In this document: piece after piece, positions 1 through 14,200 of the stretch
How the letters are laid out: each line of letters begins with the position of its first letter
Position numbering within the stretch: position 1 is the first letter of the stretch
Assembly (NCBI GenBank): GCA_038502055.1
Contig: JAXRKN010000043.1
Location: forward strand, 7,812,001-7,876,000
DNA from: Tanytarsus gracilentus
Taxonomy: Eukaryota > Arthropoda > Insecta > Diptera > Chironomidae
DNA length: 64,000 nt
Reading direction: 5' to 3'
Translations under genes and position numbers: made by a program
The notes under the pieces: generated by a model
Database searches by the model: none
Told to the model about the DNA's origin: nothing
What the model saw: the letters and a program-made list of their open reading frames with translations, nothing else

Positions 1-3000
1 GATATTTTTTTCTCTGTACATGATGACACATATGTGAAGATAATGGCGTATAACAGGCCAGAAGATAAAAAAGCTAGAGTTCACTACATTACAAGCTTCA
101 TTCAAATCATTTTGCTAAGTCTAGGTTGGGAATTTTTTTTGTAGGCTAAGAGATAATTTTAGGAGGGATTATTTATGTTATCAGGTATAATAAATTTACC
201 CTCCAACTAGTTCCTCGCTAAACGCGCGACAATAAGACCCGCATTACCGTTGTTACTTGTGAATAATTTTTTTTCTAAGAATAAAAAATTCACTGCTCCA
301 CCACAACATAAATTATCCCGTATATTGCCACATTATACAATTTACTGTTGTTCATGAGATGGCACAAAATAATGCCATCTTGAGAATTCTCTCTTTACCT
401 TCACGAGGAGTCTTAAAAACAATATTGTGAAGGGGAAAGAGGAAAAACAATAATAAATTTTATTTTGCGTTTAAATTTCCTTTGTGTGTGCTTTTGAGAG
501 ATTTTCAGGTGTATTTTAAATTTTATTTTTTGCCCAAGAGATTTCCAAATGTCTCTAAAAATTCCAAACTTTGATGAGCTTAAAATGAAAAGTTTAGAGA
601 GGGAAAAGCCTAGAGCTAAGCGCTTCAAATAAGAAAGATAAAGTAAAACAAGACTTGTTTATTGATTTTCTCTCAAAAATCCCTCGAATTCCTTGCGCCA
701 CTAATTTCAAGCGACAATAATTAAGAAATTCTTCATCAAGAATTTCCACAGGTTAAAATTCGAGCGTTCAATAAAATTTCTTCAAAATATTTCATTCGAA
801 AACTTTTTACTTGAGAATGTTTGTCACGATGGGTTGAGAAAATAGAAAAAAATAAAGTTGAATGACAGATTTTGTCACTCGAGGAGAGCTTTGGGTGTGT
901 AAATAAGATTTCAAGAGTATTGACTCGGTATAGTTCATTGAATATTGAATATGTGGAGTGCGGATTTGAGCTTCAATGGATAAAAATTTAATTTTTTGGG
1001 TTTAGTTCGACGAATCCTAATTTAAACAAAAAATATTGTGAGCCTCAAACTCTTCATGCTCCGCTTACATCCATTAAAAGTTAATTAAGAACATTATATG
1101 CAAAAACTCGTTAAAGTTGTTTTTGGAGCCTCAATTTCCTTTTAACATCCAACCTTAACACCTTTTTTATTTTGCCTCTATCCACATGAATGAGTTTTTT
1201 TGTCAAACTTCACCTTATAAAACACATTTTATGGGTGATAGGCTCTGAATCAGATACAAAAAGGTAACCACGTATAAAATGCGTCGCAAATGTGTGAAAA
1301 TTCATGTAAAATGATTTTTACACTCAAAAGTTTCATCTTTCTCGATCTATTGGATTAAACACATGTCATGATTAAAGGACTTCTTGAACACAAATTAGAT
1401 ACACGATTCATTAAATGGAATTTTAATTTAATCTCTTATAATTGCTTTCGATAAAAAACTTAAATTTCTCTGTACGAGGAGAGATTTTAATGGACACTGA
1501 TAGTGGGTGTGTGTAGAGCATATTCATCATGCTGTGTAATTGCTCAATAATAGAATTGCAGTTTTCTCGGTGTAAAATTTACTCTGGACACGAACATAAA
1601 CTTCTGTGTGGATTGAACAGATTTTTTCAAGAGCTGCAGGAAATAAAAAATTGTGAACTCGTGTGGTGTGTTGGAGCGCAGTTTTTTATAGAAAGCAATT
1701 TCACATAATACCAACATATTAAAACTGGTTCATTGGCAGCAAACAATGAAATCATACCGAAGCACATATTTGAGGAGGAGGAGATAAAAACGTTATATTT
1801 CTTCCTTCACAACTGATGCAGCAAATGCTTCAATTTTTCCCTCCCAAGCACGAATTCATTTCAGAAAAACGTGTTCGCTCCAATTTCCATTTATTGAATG
1901 CTCCAAACATTGTTGATTTTTTTTTCAAAGGAAATCATGAAAGCGATGCAAACAATTTGATGAAGAGAAATTCTTCTATTCGTTTCGTGATTCTCTCATT
2001 GAATAGAAAAAATTGTTATTTGATTTATTGCATCGGGATATTTCATTGTTACGGTGCTCTTTAGTGGGAAAATGATTCTTCATTAATTAGCGATTTTTCT
2101 TTTTTTTTGCTCCTTTAACTTCATTAAAATCTTTTATGTGAAGAATTGAAATATTTTTGAATATTTATTTATTTTCACGTCAAGTTCTGATTACAAAATT
2201 TTTAATTAGCATTCGAGATGAAGGAGAAAACTTTACAATTTAAAGTTTTTCATTTTTCGCTTAAGGAAAATTGGATTCAAAGTTTTTTTTTCAATATGAA
2301 GCTCCTCAACAGCGCAACATCATTGTGCATTGCATTGCATAACGGAGAGGATGAAAAAAGTTATTTTATGATCATCAAGATGTTGTAATGAGTTCTCTAA
2401 AGTGTTTCATTAAGAACAGTTTAAATTTAATGTGCATATCTTGAAAGTTGATTGTAGAGGAACATAAAATCTAAATGAAAAGAGGAAGCTCACTTTTTAC
2501 ATCAATGTATTTATTTATGGATCAAGTTTTACATCGCATGGCTGTTAAACAATCGCTCACTCCGATGGAAGTTTTGCTGACATCCTCAACTTTCTTTTAT
2601 TTTTCTTAGAAAACTTTGCTTTTTGGAAAAAACTGAGCTGAGAGAGTCAACTTGAAGTTTTGAAGAAAATGCTTCAAAGTTTATTTAAGTTGGAACTTCT
2701 CTCATGATAAAAGTAGAATATCATCCTTCAAGCTTCCATCCCTCGCTCAACTTCTTCCTTCCTCATTTGTTTTTTATCTCTTTCAAAAAAAAAGTCGTTT
2801 CCATCATCATGTAACTTATCCTCTATAAAAATATTGTATGTAAGAAAAAGCGAGGACTTCTGTCATGTAAAAGAGTAAAATGCGGAAAAAAGAGATAGAA
2901 ATGCTCTTCTTGTATAAAATATTGCATTAATTTTTGCTTATCCCTTAAATTTATGTGATGGGATCGAAAGAGAGAAAAAAATTGTACATATGTGATGAAG

Positions 3001-3685
3001 AATGATTTTGAGGCTCCATTTTTCCATAAAATAGCCTTGTAATTTTGGTGAATATGTTAGAGAGCGAAAAATCTCCCAGCTCGTTCTTTTTGGACCATTA
3101 ATTTTGCTTCTTCTTATCTTTTTTTCAAGAGCATGATTGAGAAGCTAGTTTATGTGGGTCCCACATGCTCGAGAAAATTGTGTTTCTAGATTTTTCGGAT
3201 TTGATGGAAATTTTTTTAAAATAGGACAAAAAATTCATTATAGCTCGAGTAAAACTTCACAAAGGTTCCATCATTGCATTACTTATTTCATTATTTGATC
3301 ATTATCGGATGGCACCAGCAGCAAAACTTTAATTGCAATACTTTTTCTTCGCTATCATTCAGTCCAATACAAAAGCACATAAAAGCTTGTTGCATGTACT
3401 TCTTGCTAACGAACGTGCACAATCTGCTGTTATTTATTGTTTTTCGAAATCATGATGATGATGGGTTGTGATGAAAAGGGAGAAATAAATGGGAGTGGAT
3501 TTCACCATAAAATGAACAGCACTCGTTCGTTTGTCTTTGCGGAGACTCAATTGCACTATAGCATTAAGCATTCATTCATCTCAATGGCACTGTGAATTGT
3601 GAGAGAGCTTTTGAGGAAAAAAATAAAATTTATTTCTTAAAGCTTTATATTTTAATGCAATTTTTATCTTTCTTTTATTTTGCAG
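1..3685. other. Non-coding sequence upstream of the plus-strand nAChR tail
   Basis: No exon could be supported here. Because the first in-window exon of the plus-strand receptor gene (3686) begins at a splice acceptor and encodes the last membrane helix, this stretch is most likely intron of that gene, with the extracellular and TM1-TM3 exons left of the window. I looked for TM1-TM3 and Cys-loop signatures on the plus strand and saw none. Small open frames here lack codon structure or recognisable motifs. Confidence 0.5.
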
Positions 3686-4028
3686 GTCGTTGAGGACTGG
3701 AAATTTGTTTCGATGGTCTTGGATCGATTTTTCTTATGTGTGTTCTTTCTATCATGTGTTTTGGGTACTCACTTTATATTTATTCATTCATATTTCGAAT
3801 TTAATCACGCGTAATATTTAATTTAAAAAGGCACTCTTGGAATTATCTTTGAAAGCCCATCGCTGTATGGTAAGAGAAGTTATAAAAATACTTTCGGCAA
3901 CAAAAAACTTTCTTTTTCAATTAACAGATAATCGTGACCCGATTGATAAGCTCTTGACAACAAAATCTTACATCTTCCACGCTCCTCCACCTCAAGCAAC
4001 GGAGATTGTTAAGGTGAACTTTGAATAG
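3686..4028 (+). CDS. nicotinic acetylcholine receptor subunit, 3' terminal exons only (beta2/SBD candidate)
   Basis: These are the last three coding exons of a Cys-loop ion channel subunit. Exon 3686-3764 follows a TTTTGCAG acceptor and encodes the pre-TM4 and TM4 helix, reading VVEDWKFVSMVLDRFFL and onward. Exon 3831-3869 (39 nt) continues with GTLGIIFESPSLY. Exon 3928-4028 gives DNRDPIDKLL and a short tail ending NFE, with TAG at 4026-4028. Donors are GTACTC and GTAAGA. The EDWKFVxMVLDR start of TM4 and the LYDxxxPID ending are nAChR hallmarks. The intron before TM4 has the same position and phase as in the neighbouring alpha gene. The subunit type cannot be read from the C-terminus alone. 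Drosophila beta2 (SBD) lies beside alpha1 and alpha2 at 96A, so beta2 is the synteny guess. The rest of the gene lies left of the window. Confidence 0.85.
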
Positions 4029-4339
4029 TTTTTCTCGTCTACCCCATCATTTACGACCGACTAACTTTTGGAAGTAGCAACAGAACACCTGAAGCGAAGT
4101 TTCTTCTTTTTTACAAGTCAATATTTTAATTAAATTCATTAACTTCACGAATCGCTTAAAGCACTTTCTGTGTGAATGTTATTAAATGGCAATGGGGTAA
4201 ATTTACATAAAATTGTTAATCCTTTTGACTTTTTTATATTGTGACGTAGGAGAAGAGAAAATTGAAGAAAAACTGCTTTGGGGAACAACTAAGGAAATCT
4301 TGCAAGAGAGTTTCATATTAAATTTCCTAGTCATTTAAT

Positions 4340-4345
4340 AATAAA
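4340..4345 (+). terminator. Candidate poly(A) signal of the plus-strand nAChR gene
   Basis: AATAAA lies about 310 nt after the TAG at 4028 and is the first canonical hexamer I found downstream. AATAAA is common in such AT-rich DNA, so this is only a candidate. Confidence 0.3.
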
Positions 4346-7300
4346 AATTATCATCATGGTTGATTATCTTTTTTAAATGGGATTTTCATGGTTTTAAGAT
4401 GAATTTTCATGCTGTCATAAAATTTGTCTCACAGTGCAGTAGAGGAAATAAAATTATCTAAAATTTAAAAATAATCCAAAGATTAAAAATACAAATGAAT
4501 TTAACTGCATTTTAATTAGGGAAAAATCCCAACATTAAATCTTAATAAAATCTTCCGAAAAATCTCCTGTTTAACATTTAGGAAACTAATTAGATTAAAA
4601 TCGTATAAAAATATTTTCATCTCCGCGTCTTTGTACGCAGTGAGTGCTCATTTAATGGCATGAAGGTAATTACATCTAATTAATTTAATAACGTCGCCTC
4701 CTTTAAAACATTGATACGCTACGCTTAATTTTTCCCCCTGTAATTAACTCAATGTTTTTGTTTCTAAAAAATAAAATCCACGCGACCTATTAAATCGCAG
4801 CATGACGAGAATTTCTCTCAATTGATTTCAGCTGACTGTGAAAAGTTGGTGGGTTTGAAAAATGTTCATTCGATATTAAATATGTGTGTATGTTATAATA
4901 TCGGTTGCAGGAAAAAATATGGCGGTGAAAGTAAATAATGATCACACTTCAAGCAGACTCCATCGACGCGCTCGCCTAAATAGCAATTACATTTTTATGT
5001 GTTTCCATCATCAAAAGTGGTTTTTTATGTTCCTACCGTTTATACTTTTTGATGGAAACATAACAACAATTTTCCGCTCGCTCTCCACTTTTTTATATGC
5101 CGCCGCGTCACTTTTTTTTCTCTCTTCACTTTGTTATTTAACATTTTTAGCGGTGGCAAAAAGTCCTTTTTTACAACTATTAGCAATTTTATGGCGTTGT
5201 GAGAGAGAGAACAAGAAGGTGGGCCTATTGAATCGTGATAAAATGGCACATCAAAGGATTGACGAGTGGGACACGGTTGCAAAACCACTACCACGGCGAG
5301 TGAGTTGGGTAATTACCGTTAAATGCCAAGAAATTAGATGTGAAATTAACCTTCAGGGCAGGTCAAATATTATAAAAAATTTAATTATTAAAAATTGTCA
5401 TTTAAATTTATGAAATCATTTTTTATTCAAATGTCCTCCAACAGTCTTGTCAAAAATGAATTTTTCTACTTTAATGCATAAAAATATAAAAGTTCCCAAG
5501 TCCTTTAAAAGAAGCAGATTTTTTGAATGATTTTTAATCTTTTAATGTAAAAGTTTAGAACATTAAAAATTTGAGTCAACTTTAATATTTTTCAACCGGT
5601 CGCCAAAAAAATATAATAATGTCTTTAAGAATATTGTAATGTCAGTAGTTTTTTCATTTCTCCCAAAATCCATTGAATTCAATGATTTGTGTTTTGTAAA
5701 ATTGCCTTTAGATATAATTTTGAGCAACGACATGGCATTCTCAACTTTTTGTCCCCTTTCCGGTTAAGCATAAATTTTCAATTGGAAAAAGATCGAGGAA
5801 AAAAGAAATTTTTTGCTTGCAAGAGAATTCGAGAATTTGTTTTGTGTTCGTGATAAGAAAACTTAAACGTTCTCCACTTTTTATTTGTTGAACTAAAAGA
5901 AGTCCATGTCTATCTCTACTTTTTTGATAATTTGCCAAATAATAAACATAGCACAATACACAATGAATAATGGAGTTTTAATACGATAAATTTTGTGAAT
6001 ATGTTGAATTAATGATGAAGAAAAATAAAGTTATTGATAAAAAGTTTTTCTATTGGTGATTTTTTTCTCTGTTGCAGCTCGTCAGGCACGTCAAAACTTT
6101 CTTTTATCTGCTAGTTTGGGCAATCAAAAGAAATAATTCTCGATATTATTTGAAGATTCACTATGGACGTGAAAAAAGCATGGAAAATATTTTTATTCAC
6201 ATTAAAGCAACTTCTTGAGAATTTTTAATTTTTTCAACATTTTATAATTTTCATAGAAACTTTCGGTTATGATAAAAATTGTCTGAACATTAACTTACCT
6301 TTTTTACTTTAAATCCAATAATACCCATAAGGAACAAAATATTTTAGAACCCTTTCAATAATCCTCCTATTTCATTTTCTTATCTTTCGCTCTCCTTATT
6401 TTCGGGAAGAGTCCCGCCTTTCCATGAGATTACCGTGAAGAGAAAGCAGAGAATTTTCTATTTCATTTCGCTAGAAAATTCACGTCAGGTTCTGACTACG
6501 TAAGGGATGAAAAGTGCTGACAAATTTTGTGTGAGCAAAAAAATAAATTAATCCTTTTGAAGCGATGTTTGTGAGTGAGCGAGAAAAGGGAGCTGTAAGG
6601 ACTTTTAAGGATCGTAAACTCATTAAGAAGTTCCTCATGAGGGTTCGATTTTGTGTATTGATGAGCTCGTTGAAAGCCATTCATCAAATTGAATTGCCTT
6701 AAATTCAAATAAGGGACGCACACTCGTAAGCAGTTACATCATTATTATTCCGCATCTTTAGCAGAATAAGAAAAATAAATGTTTCGATAATATTTTGCAT
6801 AATTCTATTTTCTATGCATCCTTCAAGTAGATCTCGTCCAAACGACGTGCTCGCATACACATCTCACTCGCTTACTCACATATTAAGTGGCAGATTGTCA
6901 TATCTCAGACGCTGAGCCGAATGTTATCCTTTTTTTCACTTCGTCCTTTGGGCGTACAATGTGTTACATAAGGTCGAACGAAGCGAATAATTTTAATGTT
7001 TGGAAAGGAATTTAATTTTTTTTCCATACAAGAATTTTTTGATTTTAAATTTTTATACTGAAATATTTCGTCGATATCAAATTTTATGAAATACTTTCTA
7101 GTTCAGAAGATGAAAAAACATTCCTCATTTCTTGGAATTTATTGAAGACTCCGAAAATAATTTATTGAATCATTTGTTTACTTTTTTCAAGGCTCAATTC
7201 CTCTTTTTCATCAATTTCATGCTACATCTGATTCCACTTAGGCAATTTCGAATAGAAAATTCGAGGAATAAGAAAATGATAACGACAAGCGATGAAGAGA

Positions 7301-10300
7301 AGCAAGATGTTGTTTTGAAGTAAAAAGTTTGCGAGAAAAAAGTGCGGACAAATTTATCGGGAATTTAGAAAATTTTTGTTTTCGTTATTATTTAATTTTA
7401 AATTATGAAACTAATATAAAATTAATTTTCTTTTGAATCTCACCACGTAACAAAATTTAACTTTCAACTTTCTGTTTTCGATAAGTCACGAATCAGAACA
7501 ATTATTTTGCTTTTGTTTTCTTTTGCTCTCGTATGAAAGACAAACGAGCGAAAGAAAAGTTTTCATCTTCAAATTTATTAAATTGCTTTTTGAGAACAGT
7601 TTTAGCAGAATTTCCGTAAACATACAAAATAATCTTTTGACGACTAGCTATGACATTGAGACAAAATGTGGCTTAGCAAGAGGAAAATTTTGAATTTTGC
7701 CATGATACCCTTAAAAACTTTATCGCATTTAAAGTTTTTCCATTATCCCTTCAAAAAAAAACATTCTCTCGCTCTCGCATGGGATGAATGTAAGAGGTGA
7801 CTGTCAATTTTTCGACAGAAGGGTTGTGCGTGTATATGTGAATGACTTGAATAATAAAATGCGAAGAAACAACCCTTTTTGTCAACAATTCCATGAGCTC
7901 CAATGTCAACAAACAGAAAAAGTGAGCGGAAAATAAATTTCCAGTAGTGTCAGTTGCGCACAGAGTAATTAAGCAATGTAAATTTGCATTAATAAACAAT
8001 GCTATCGCGTGAGTAATAAACAATCTCGCGCGAAATAAATTGCATGAAATTAATTGAGATGGACATTAATTTGATTACATTGCACTCGATTTTCACATTG
8101 GAGTCCATCGCTTATTCATGCGATGCACAAAATGGAATTCTCAATTGTACTTCGTGTGTCGAGATCGGGGTGAGAATGCACAAATAAAATTAATTTTCTA
8201 TTAAATTTAGTTTGTTAAGGTTTCTAGATTTTATCTAGACACGAATTTAAAATTTTCACAATGAACTTAAAAAAATTTTTTATTAACTCAATTTGCCACT
8301 TCATTAAATTTGCAAGAAATTAAATTGCAATTTCCAAACCGTTTCTCAGAACGCCAAAAGCTCATTAATTCGATGCAAATTTCCTTTAGATTTTCCCTCA
8401 TTTAATTTGCTAACTTTATGTAAATTTTTACCAGAATGAATATTTAATGAAAATATTTTTCGTAATTAATCTTTTTCGTCTTATTTTTTTCCAAGTAATC
8501 GCGAAGAATTTTAATTTATTCACCATAGCTCGATTTTTTTTACAATAAATCATCAGCCGGTGCCGTTTTAAATTAATTATTTCCAAGTGAAAACATTTTT
8601 TTAATTCTATTAAGGTGAAATGCTTTTTGATGAACTCACACAAAAGAAAGTAAGTTCGCACAACAGGTGCTGCCACTAAATATTTATAGGGAATTTTCAT
8701 CGCCACTTGATTTATTGCTCGACAAATGAAAAAAAATTCTTCTTTGCAGTTTCCTTCACATTGATGTCAGCTGCGTTGTTGATTTTAAACTTTCATAAAT
8801 TTTTCCATCATTTACTCGCTCATGCTTTTGTACTTTGAAAAGGGTGGAGAGAAAATTTGGGATTTTTTAATATTTTTCCTGATAAATAAAATTATTATTA
8901 ATTTTTCTAAAATTATTTGCTCATTTTTTATATTTAATTTGATAAATATATTGAACTTTTTTTTATCAAAAAATATTTTTCATTTTCCGCTTCTCATTCA
9001 CTCTGTTAAAATGATAAATGAACAAATTACGTGCAAACAACTTGCGCACAAAAAATTGGCGCAAAGAGAAAAAGAAATTTTAAAAGCATTGTTGTTATTT
9101 TTGGCTGTAAATGAAGCAAGCGATTGCCATTGTGTTTCATTGTGTGATGAAAAATAAATTTTTTGGTGGAGTTTTTTCTTCATCCCTAACCTGATGCTTG
9201 TCATTTTCGCTCTTCCATTGACCTTAAATATGATTTTCGCATCTAATCAACATGCAAACACTTTTGATTCATTAATCATAACTCGCGCTGTTGATGCTGT
9301 TTAATGGACTGTATATTTGGGTAATTTGTATGTTTTTGCAGAACATCAGCGATGTGTGTGTCGTATCGAAAACCTTGAGTGATTGAAATTTCACGCCATT
9401 TCGTAGAAAAATTACGCTCGAATGAAATTTGAAGATATTGACATTCTTGATTGTCAAATTCTTTTTCGATTATTTAGTGATTACAGGAAAAATTTGTGAT
9501 ATTTTGCGAGACAAAGAAGGGAAAAAATTAAATTAATTTCGAGGGTTGTCTTAAATGTCAAAGTTCACAATCAAATTCATTGAAGCTAATGAATTTGCAA
9601 CTTTTCCTTCAAGACTTTCTCTAATGAAACTTCCATCAAAAAATTACATACACATCCAAGATTAATTTAATTGCAAAGTTTCGCCAACTTCTTACATCGA
9701 AAAAGGGCAAAAATTGATGATCTAATACCACCACCTCAATACCTCTTTTTTGCATTCATTCTCGTCTTTTCAGTTCTCTCTTTCGATAAACTTTGTCATC
9801 ATCATCATGTGGATGAATTAAATTAAAAACTTTTCAATTTTAGCAGCAATCTAATTTAAGTGAAAACTTTTCTCTCTTACCTTTTTTTTATTCTCGCATT
9901 ATAGAAGAGAAACTTTCACTAGCGAATGATGAGCATAATTTTTGTAACTAATTGCAAACTTTCCGTTGATTTCCGTGAATGAACTTCCATTAAGTAGACT
10001 ATCAAAGTTGATATTATTCTACAAAAGAGAATTGAAGCTTTGATGACTTTCAAGTTTGTGAAATGAACTTTTGAATAAAAGAAATTGATTTTATTTTCGT
10101 AGTGAATTTTATAAAATTCAACACAACAAAATCCCATCAAGATTGACTCTCACGGTCGAACACATGAAAAAGTCTTTATCTTTCGCTAAAAGGTTACACA
10201 ATTTGCACACACACACTCCGCCTTGAAAGACACCAACTACCGCCAATTCTATTTTTCCTCCTCTTTTGTTTTTCGACCAGAAAAAGCTGTTATCCTTTTT

Positions 10301-10992
10301 TGTTCCGTGGCTTGTTGTTGAAATCCTCATCACGTTCCAAAAACCCGGCTAGAGTAAAAAGAAGATAATTTCGTAGACCTTGTAAGTGAAGGCAAAAAAG
10401 AGCTTGTGCGAGGCACGTCTATAAGTTATCGAGTTTTGATGGCATGTGAACATTTTAAAAGATTCGAAAAATTTTCTAAGAAATTACTCTTATTAATCGA
10501 TGTCATATTTTATTCCACGCCAGATTTACGTCGTAAAATTTCGCGTAAGAAGATTTAATTAATTACGATAAGATGAAGCTTAATTATGTTGATGGAAGTG
10601 ACGCAAAATTAGATTAAACGTTTTTTAAAAATATTTTTTGAGTATTTTTTTAAATGTTAAATCTCCAATGATTCATAGAAATTTCATGCTAACAAGCCAG
10701 AAACAAACTGCATCAGAAATCCCACTAAACCCAGCTTTAACTTTCAACATAAATGTTTAACCTGTGCTGCATAACTTTTCCCTCATGCTATGACAGCTTT
10801 TCGACTTAATTTTTCGTTCCCATCAACGCTGTTTCTGTCATCATCGTCACGTAATGTTTGTTTGTTTCACTAGTTATTGCTGAGGTGGTGCTGAGGTCGG
10901 GAAGATTTTGACGTGCTGTAAAATTGCTCAAGAAGTAAAATAAAATAAATTTCATTAAAACTTCTGCAACCGTATAATTTTTTCCAGTTTCT

Positions 10993-11004
10993 TTTATTTT
11001 TATT
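10993..11004 (-). terminator. Candidate poly(A) signals of the nAChR alpha2-like gene
   Basis: Two adjacent minus-strand AATAAA hexamers (10993-10998 and 10999-11004) lie about 220 nt beyond the TAA at 11227. They are plausible 3' end signals, but AT-rich sequence produces them by chance. Confidence 0.35.
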
Positions 11005-11226
11005 ATTCTTCAACTTACACAATTGCACAAAAGGAGTAAATTTTCTCTTTCTTACATCTCTTTCATTCTGCATTTTAAAAAGGGTTGAACTAGATTTTTT
11101 CTTCTTCTTGAAATGTAATTTTCCTTGTGAAAATTTATGCAAGTAATAATCGTGAAATTTAATGTTAACAATTTTAAAACGAACCAGCTGCTCGATGTAA
11201 CCAAAAGTCATTGTGACCGCAGCAAT

Positions 11227-14200
11227 TTAATGATCCTTCGATGTTAAATTGAATATTTTCTGTGCGATAACCGAATATTTCATGTCAATTGGCTCGGTAT
11301 TGTCGTATCTGTTCAATAAAATTGAAATACGTTAGATGTTGTCATGGCAAAATTATTATTATTGGGTTAAGAGCATTCGAGAGAGCTTTGGATGTTGAGT
11401 AAATTTTATAAGTTTATTAAATATTCTAAAGAGATTTCTGCAAATAAGAAATAATCGAACTAAACTTTTTCAAGCGACGTTTTTTAATGCTCAAGTTGTG
11501 ATAAGAAAATTTCAAAAACATTTTAAAAGTGATAAAAAAATTTCATCCAGATTAAGCCTGAAGCCATTTCACGCCAATTTGAAAGTATCAACAAATTTAC
11601 ACCAAATTTTTGACCTTGTTCTTATTAGCGAAAAAAAATCAATTAGAATCAATTTGCAAATTATTAGCTCGAGTTCACAAAATCTCAATTAAGTTCAATT
11701 AGACGCGGCTAATTATGGATGCTCATTTTCCACCTTATAAAAGTTAATGGGATTTTTCCTCCAAACTTCAGTGGCTAGCTTCAATTCGTCGAAGTCACAC
11801 TAAAAAAATGAAAACTTTTCTCATTTGGTGTGTCTTAGTTTCGGTGGTGTCATCACAACAAGGTTGTTTGTCCGACCCGACAAAAAATCCTGAGCTATGC
11901 ATGAAACAGTTCGCTAATATTCTTTCGAGCGCAAATAAATTGAAACCGAAGTCAAATGGAGATCTTTCGAAATATCTTAGTGATGAAATTCAAAACGAGG
12001 AAAATTCGGAAGCCATGGATCTTGAAGAAATTAAGAGAAAAATAGCTGAGCTTGAAAGGAAGACGAATATAAAAAAGAGACTTCCAGTTAGAAATAAAAT
12101 TGAAGGCGAAAATATTCAGACAAGACAAGATAGAGAAAAAAATTATGCCAAAAGACTTGCCTTGTCGAACAACATTGATGGTGAAAATGTTCAAACTTCG
12201 CAAGATGTTAGAGAAATTAACTATGACGATCCACAAGAAGCAGTTAGGCAAAATGCTTATAAAAAAAGACTCGCCATTTCTAACAATATTGATGGTGAAA
12301 ATGTTCAAACTTCGCAAGATGTTAAAGAAGTTAATTATGGCAAAAGACTTGCAATATCTAATAATATTGATGGTGAAAATGTTCAAACTTCGCAAGATGT
12401 TAAAGAAGTTAATTATGGCAAAAGACTTGCAATATCTAATAATATTGATGGTGAAAATGTTCAAACTTCGCAAGATGTTAGAGAAATTAACTATGACGAT
12501 CCCCAAGAAGCAGTTAGGCTAAATGCTTATAAAAAAAGACTTGCCATATCTAACAATATTGATGGTGAAAATGTTCAAACTTCGCAAGATGTTAAAGAAG
12601 TTAATTATGGCAAAAGACTTGCAATATCTAACAATATTGATGGTGAAAATGTTCAAACTTCGCAAGATGTTAAAGAAGTTAATTATGGCAAAAGACTTGC
12701 CTTGTCGAACAACATTGATGGTGAAAATGTTCAAACTTCGCAAGATGCTAAAGAAGTTAATTATGGCAAAAGACTTGCAATATCCAATAACATTGATGGT
12801 GAAAATGTTCAAACTTCTCAAGATGTTAGAGAAGTTAATTATGGCAAAAGACTTGCAATATCCAACAATATTGATGGTGAAAATGTTCAAACTTCACAAG
12901 ATGTTAGAGAAGTTAACTATGACGAACCACAAGAAGCAGTTAGGCTTTATGGTTATAAAAAAAGACTTGCCATATCTAACAACATTGATGGTGAAAATGT
13001 TCAAACTTCGCAAGATGTTAAAGAAGTTAATTATGGCAAAAGACTTGCAATATCCAACAACATTGATGGTGAAAATGTTCAAACTTCTCAAGATATCAAA
13101 GAGATAAATATGAGGAAACGATTTAAGGAAAATCCAGGTTTAATCGCAAATGAAAAAGAATCAAAAAGAATGACCATAAATAATGCAATTGATGGCGAAA
13201 ATGTGTCAGTCAAAATTAAGGTAGTTCCTAAAGAAAATAAAAATCTTAAGACTAAAACTAAAAAGGTATGCTTAACGGATAGTGAATCTTCTCAGCAACT
13301 TGAAAAAAACTCTGATCAACTGGATTTGCAAGATTTTATAAGAAACAAACCTGAATATTTTAAAGAAGCTTTACATTTTCTTAAACTTGCCATTATTGAA
13401 CTTGAAATTGTCAATCTTCAAAGAGAAAAATATCTAAGAGGAGCAGCGTTTAGAAGACTAGCACTATCAAATAAAATAAAAGGAGAAAATGTCCAAACTG
13501 ATCAGAATGTCAAAGAAATCAACAATCGAAGACTAGCTATGAAAAATAAAATTGAAGGAGTGAATGTCCAAACAAAACAAGATATCAAAGAAATTAACAA
13601 TCGAAGACTAGCGATGAAAAATAAAATCGAAGGAGTGAATGTCCAAACAAAACAAGATATCAAAGAAATTAACAATCGAAGACTAAACATGCAAAATAAA
13701 ATTGAAGGAGTGAATGTCCAAACAAAGCAGGATGTCAAAGAAATTAACAATCGAAGACTGGCAATGAAAAATAAAATCGAAGGAGTGAATGTTCAAACAA
13801 AGCAAGACATTAAAGAAATTAACAATCGAAGACTTAACATGCAGAATAAAATCGAAGGAGTGAATGTTCAAACAAAGCAGGACGTCAAAGAAATTAACAA
13901 TCGAAGACTAGCGATGAAAAATAAAATCGAAGGAGTGAATGTCCAAACAAAACAAGATATCAAAGAAATTAACAATCGAAGACTTAACATGCAAAATAAA
14001 ATTGAAGGAGTGAATGTCCAAACAAAGCAGGATGTCAAAGAAATTAACAATCGAAGACTGGCAATGAAAAATAAAATTGAAGGAGTGAATGTCCAAACAA
14101 AGCAAGACATTAAAGAAGTGAATTTCAAACCCCGATTATCAATCGGTAATGACATTCAAGGAACAAACGTCCAGACATCACAAAGGGTTAAAGAAGTCAA

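Larger units (their letters stand above)
4029..11226. other. Intergenic spacer between two convergent nAChR genes
   Basis: This 7.2 kb lies between the stop codons of two tail-to-tail receptor genes and should hold both 3' UTRs at its ends. I see no exon, RNA gene or repeat I can support. The longest open frame (about 4886-5413 on plus, 175 codons) has no motif, no domain and an ordinary AT-rich composition, and it overlaps an opposite-strand frame, so I treat it as chance. Confidence 0.5.

Noticed and set aside
4886..5413. 175-codon open frame on plus
   Set aside because: No motif or codon bias, overlapping an opposite-strand frame, with no promoter or splice context.
11952..14155. Several long open frames in other frames and on the minus strand across the repeat gene
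   Set aside because: They are by-products of the 75/78-bp repeats, which keep all frames open; only the plus frame from 11808 has a signal peptide, promoter and coherent unit structure.
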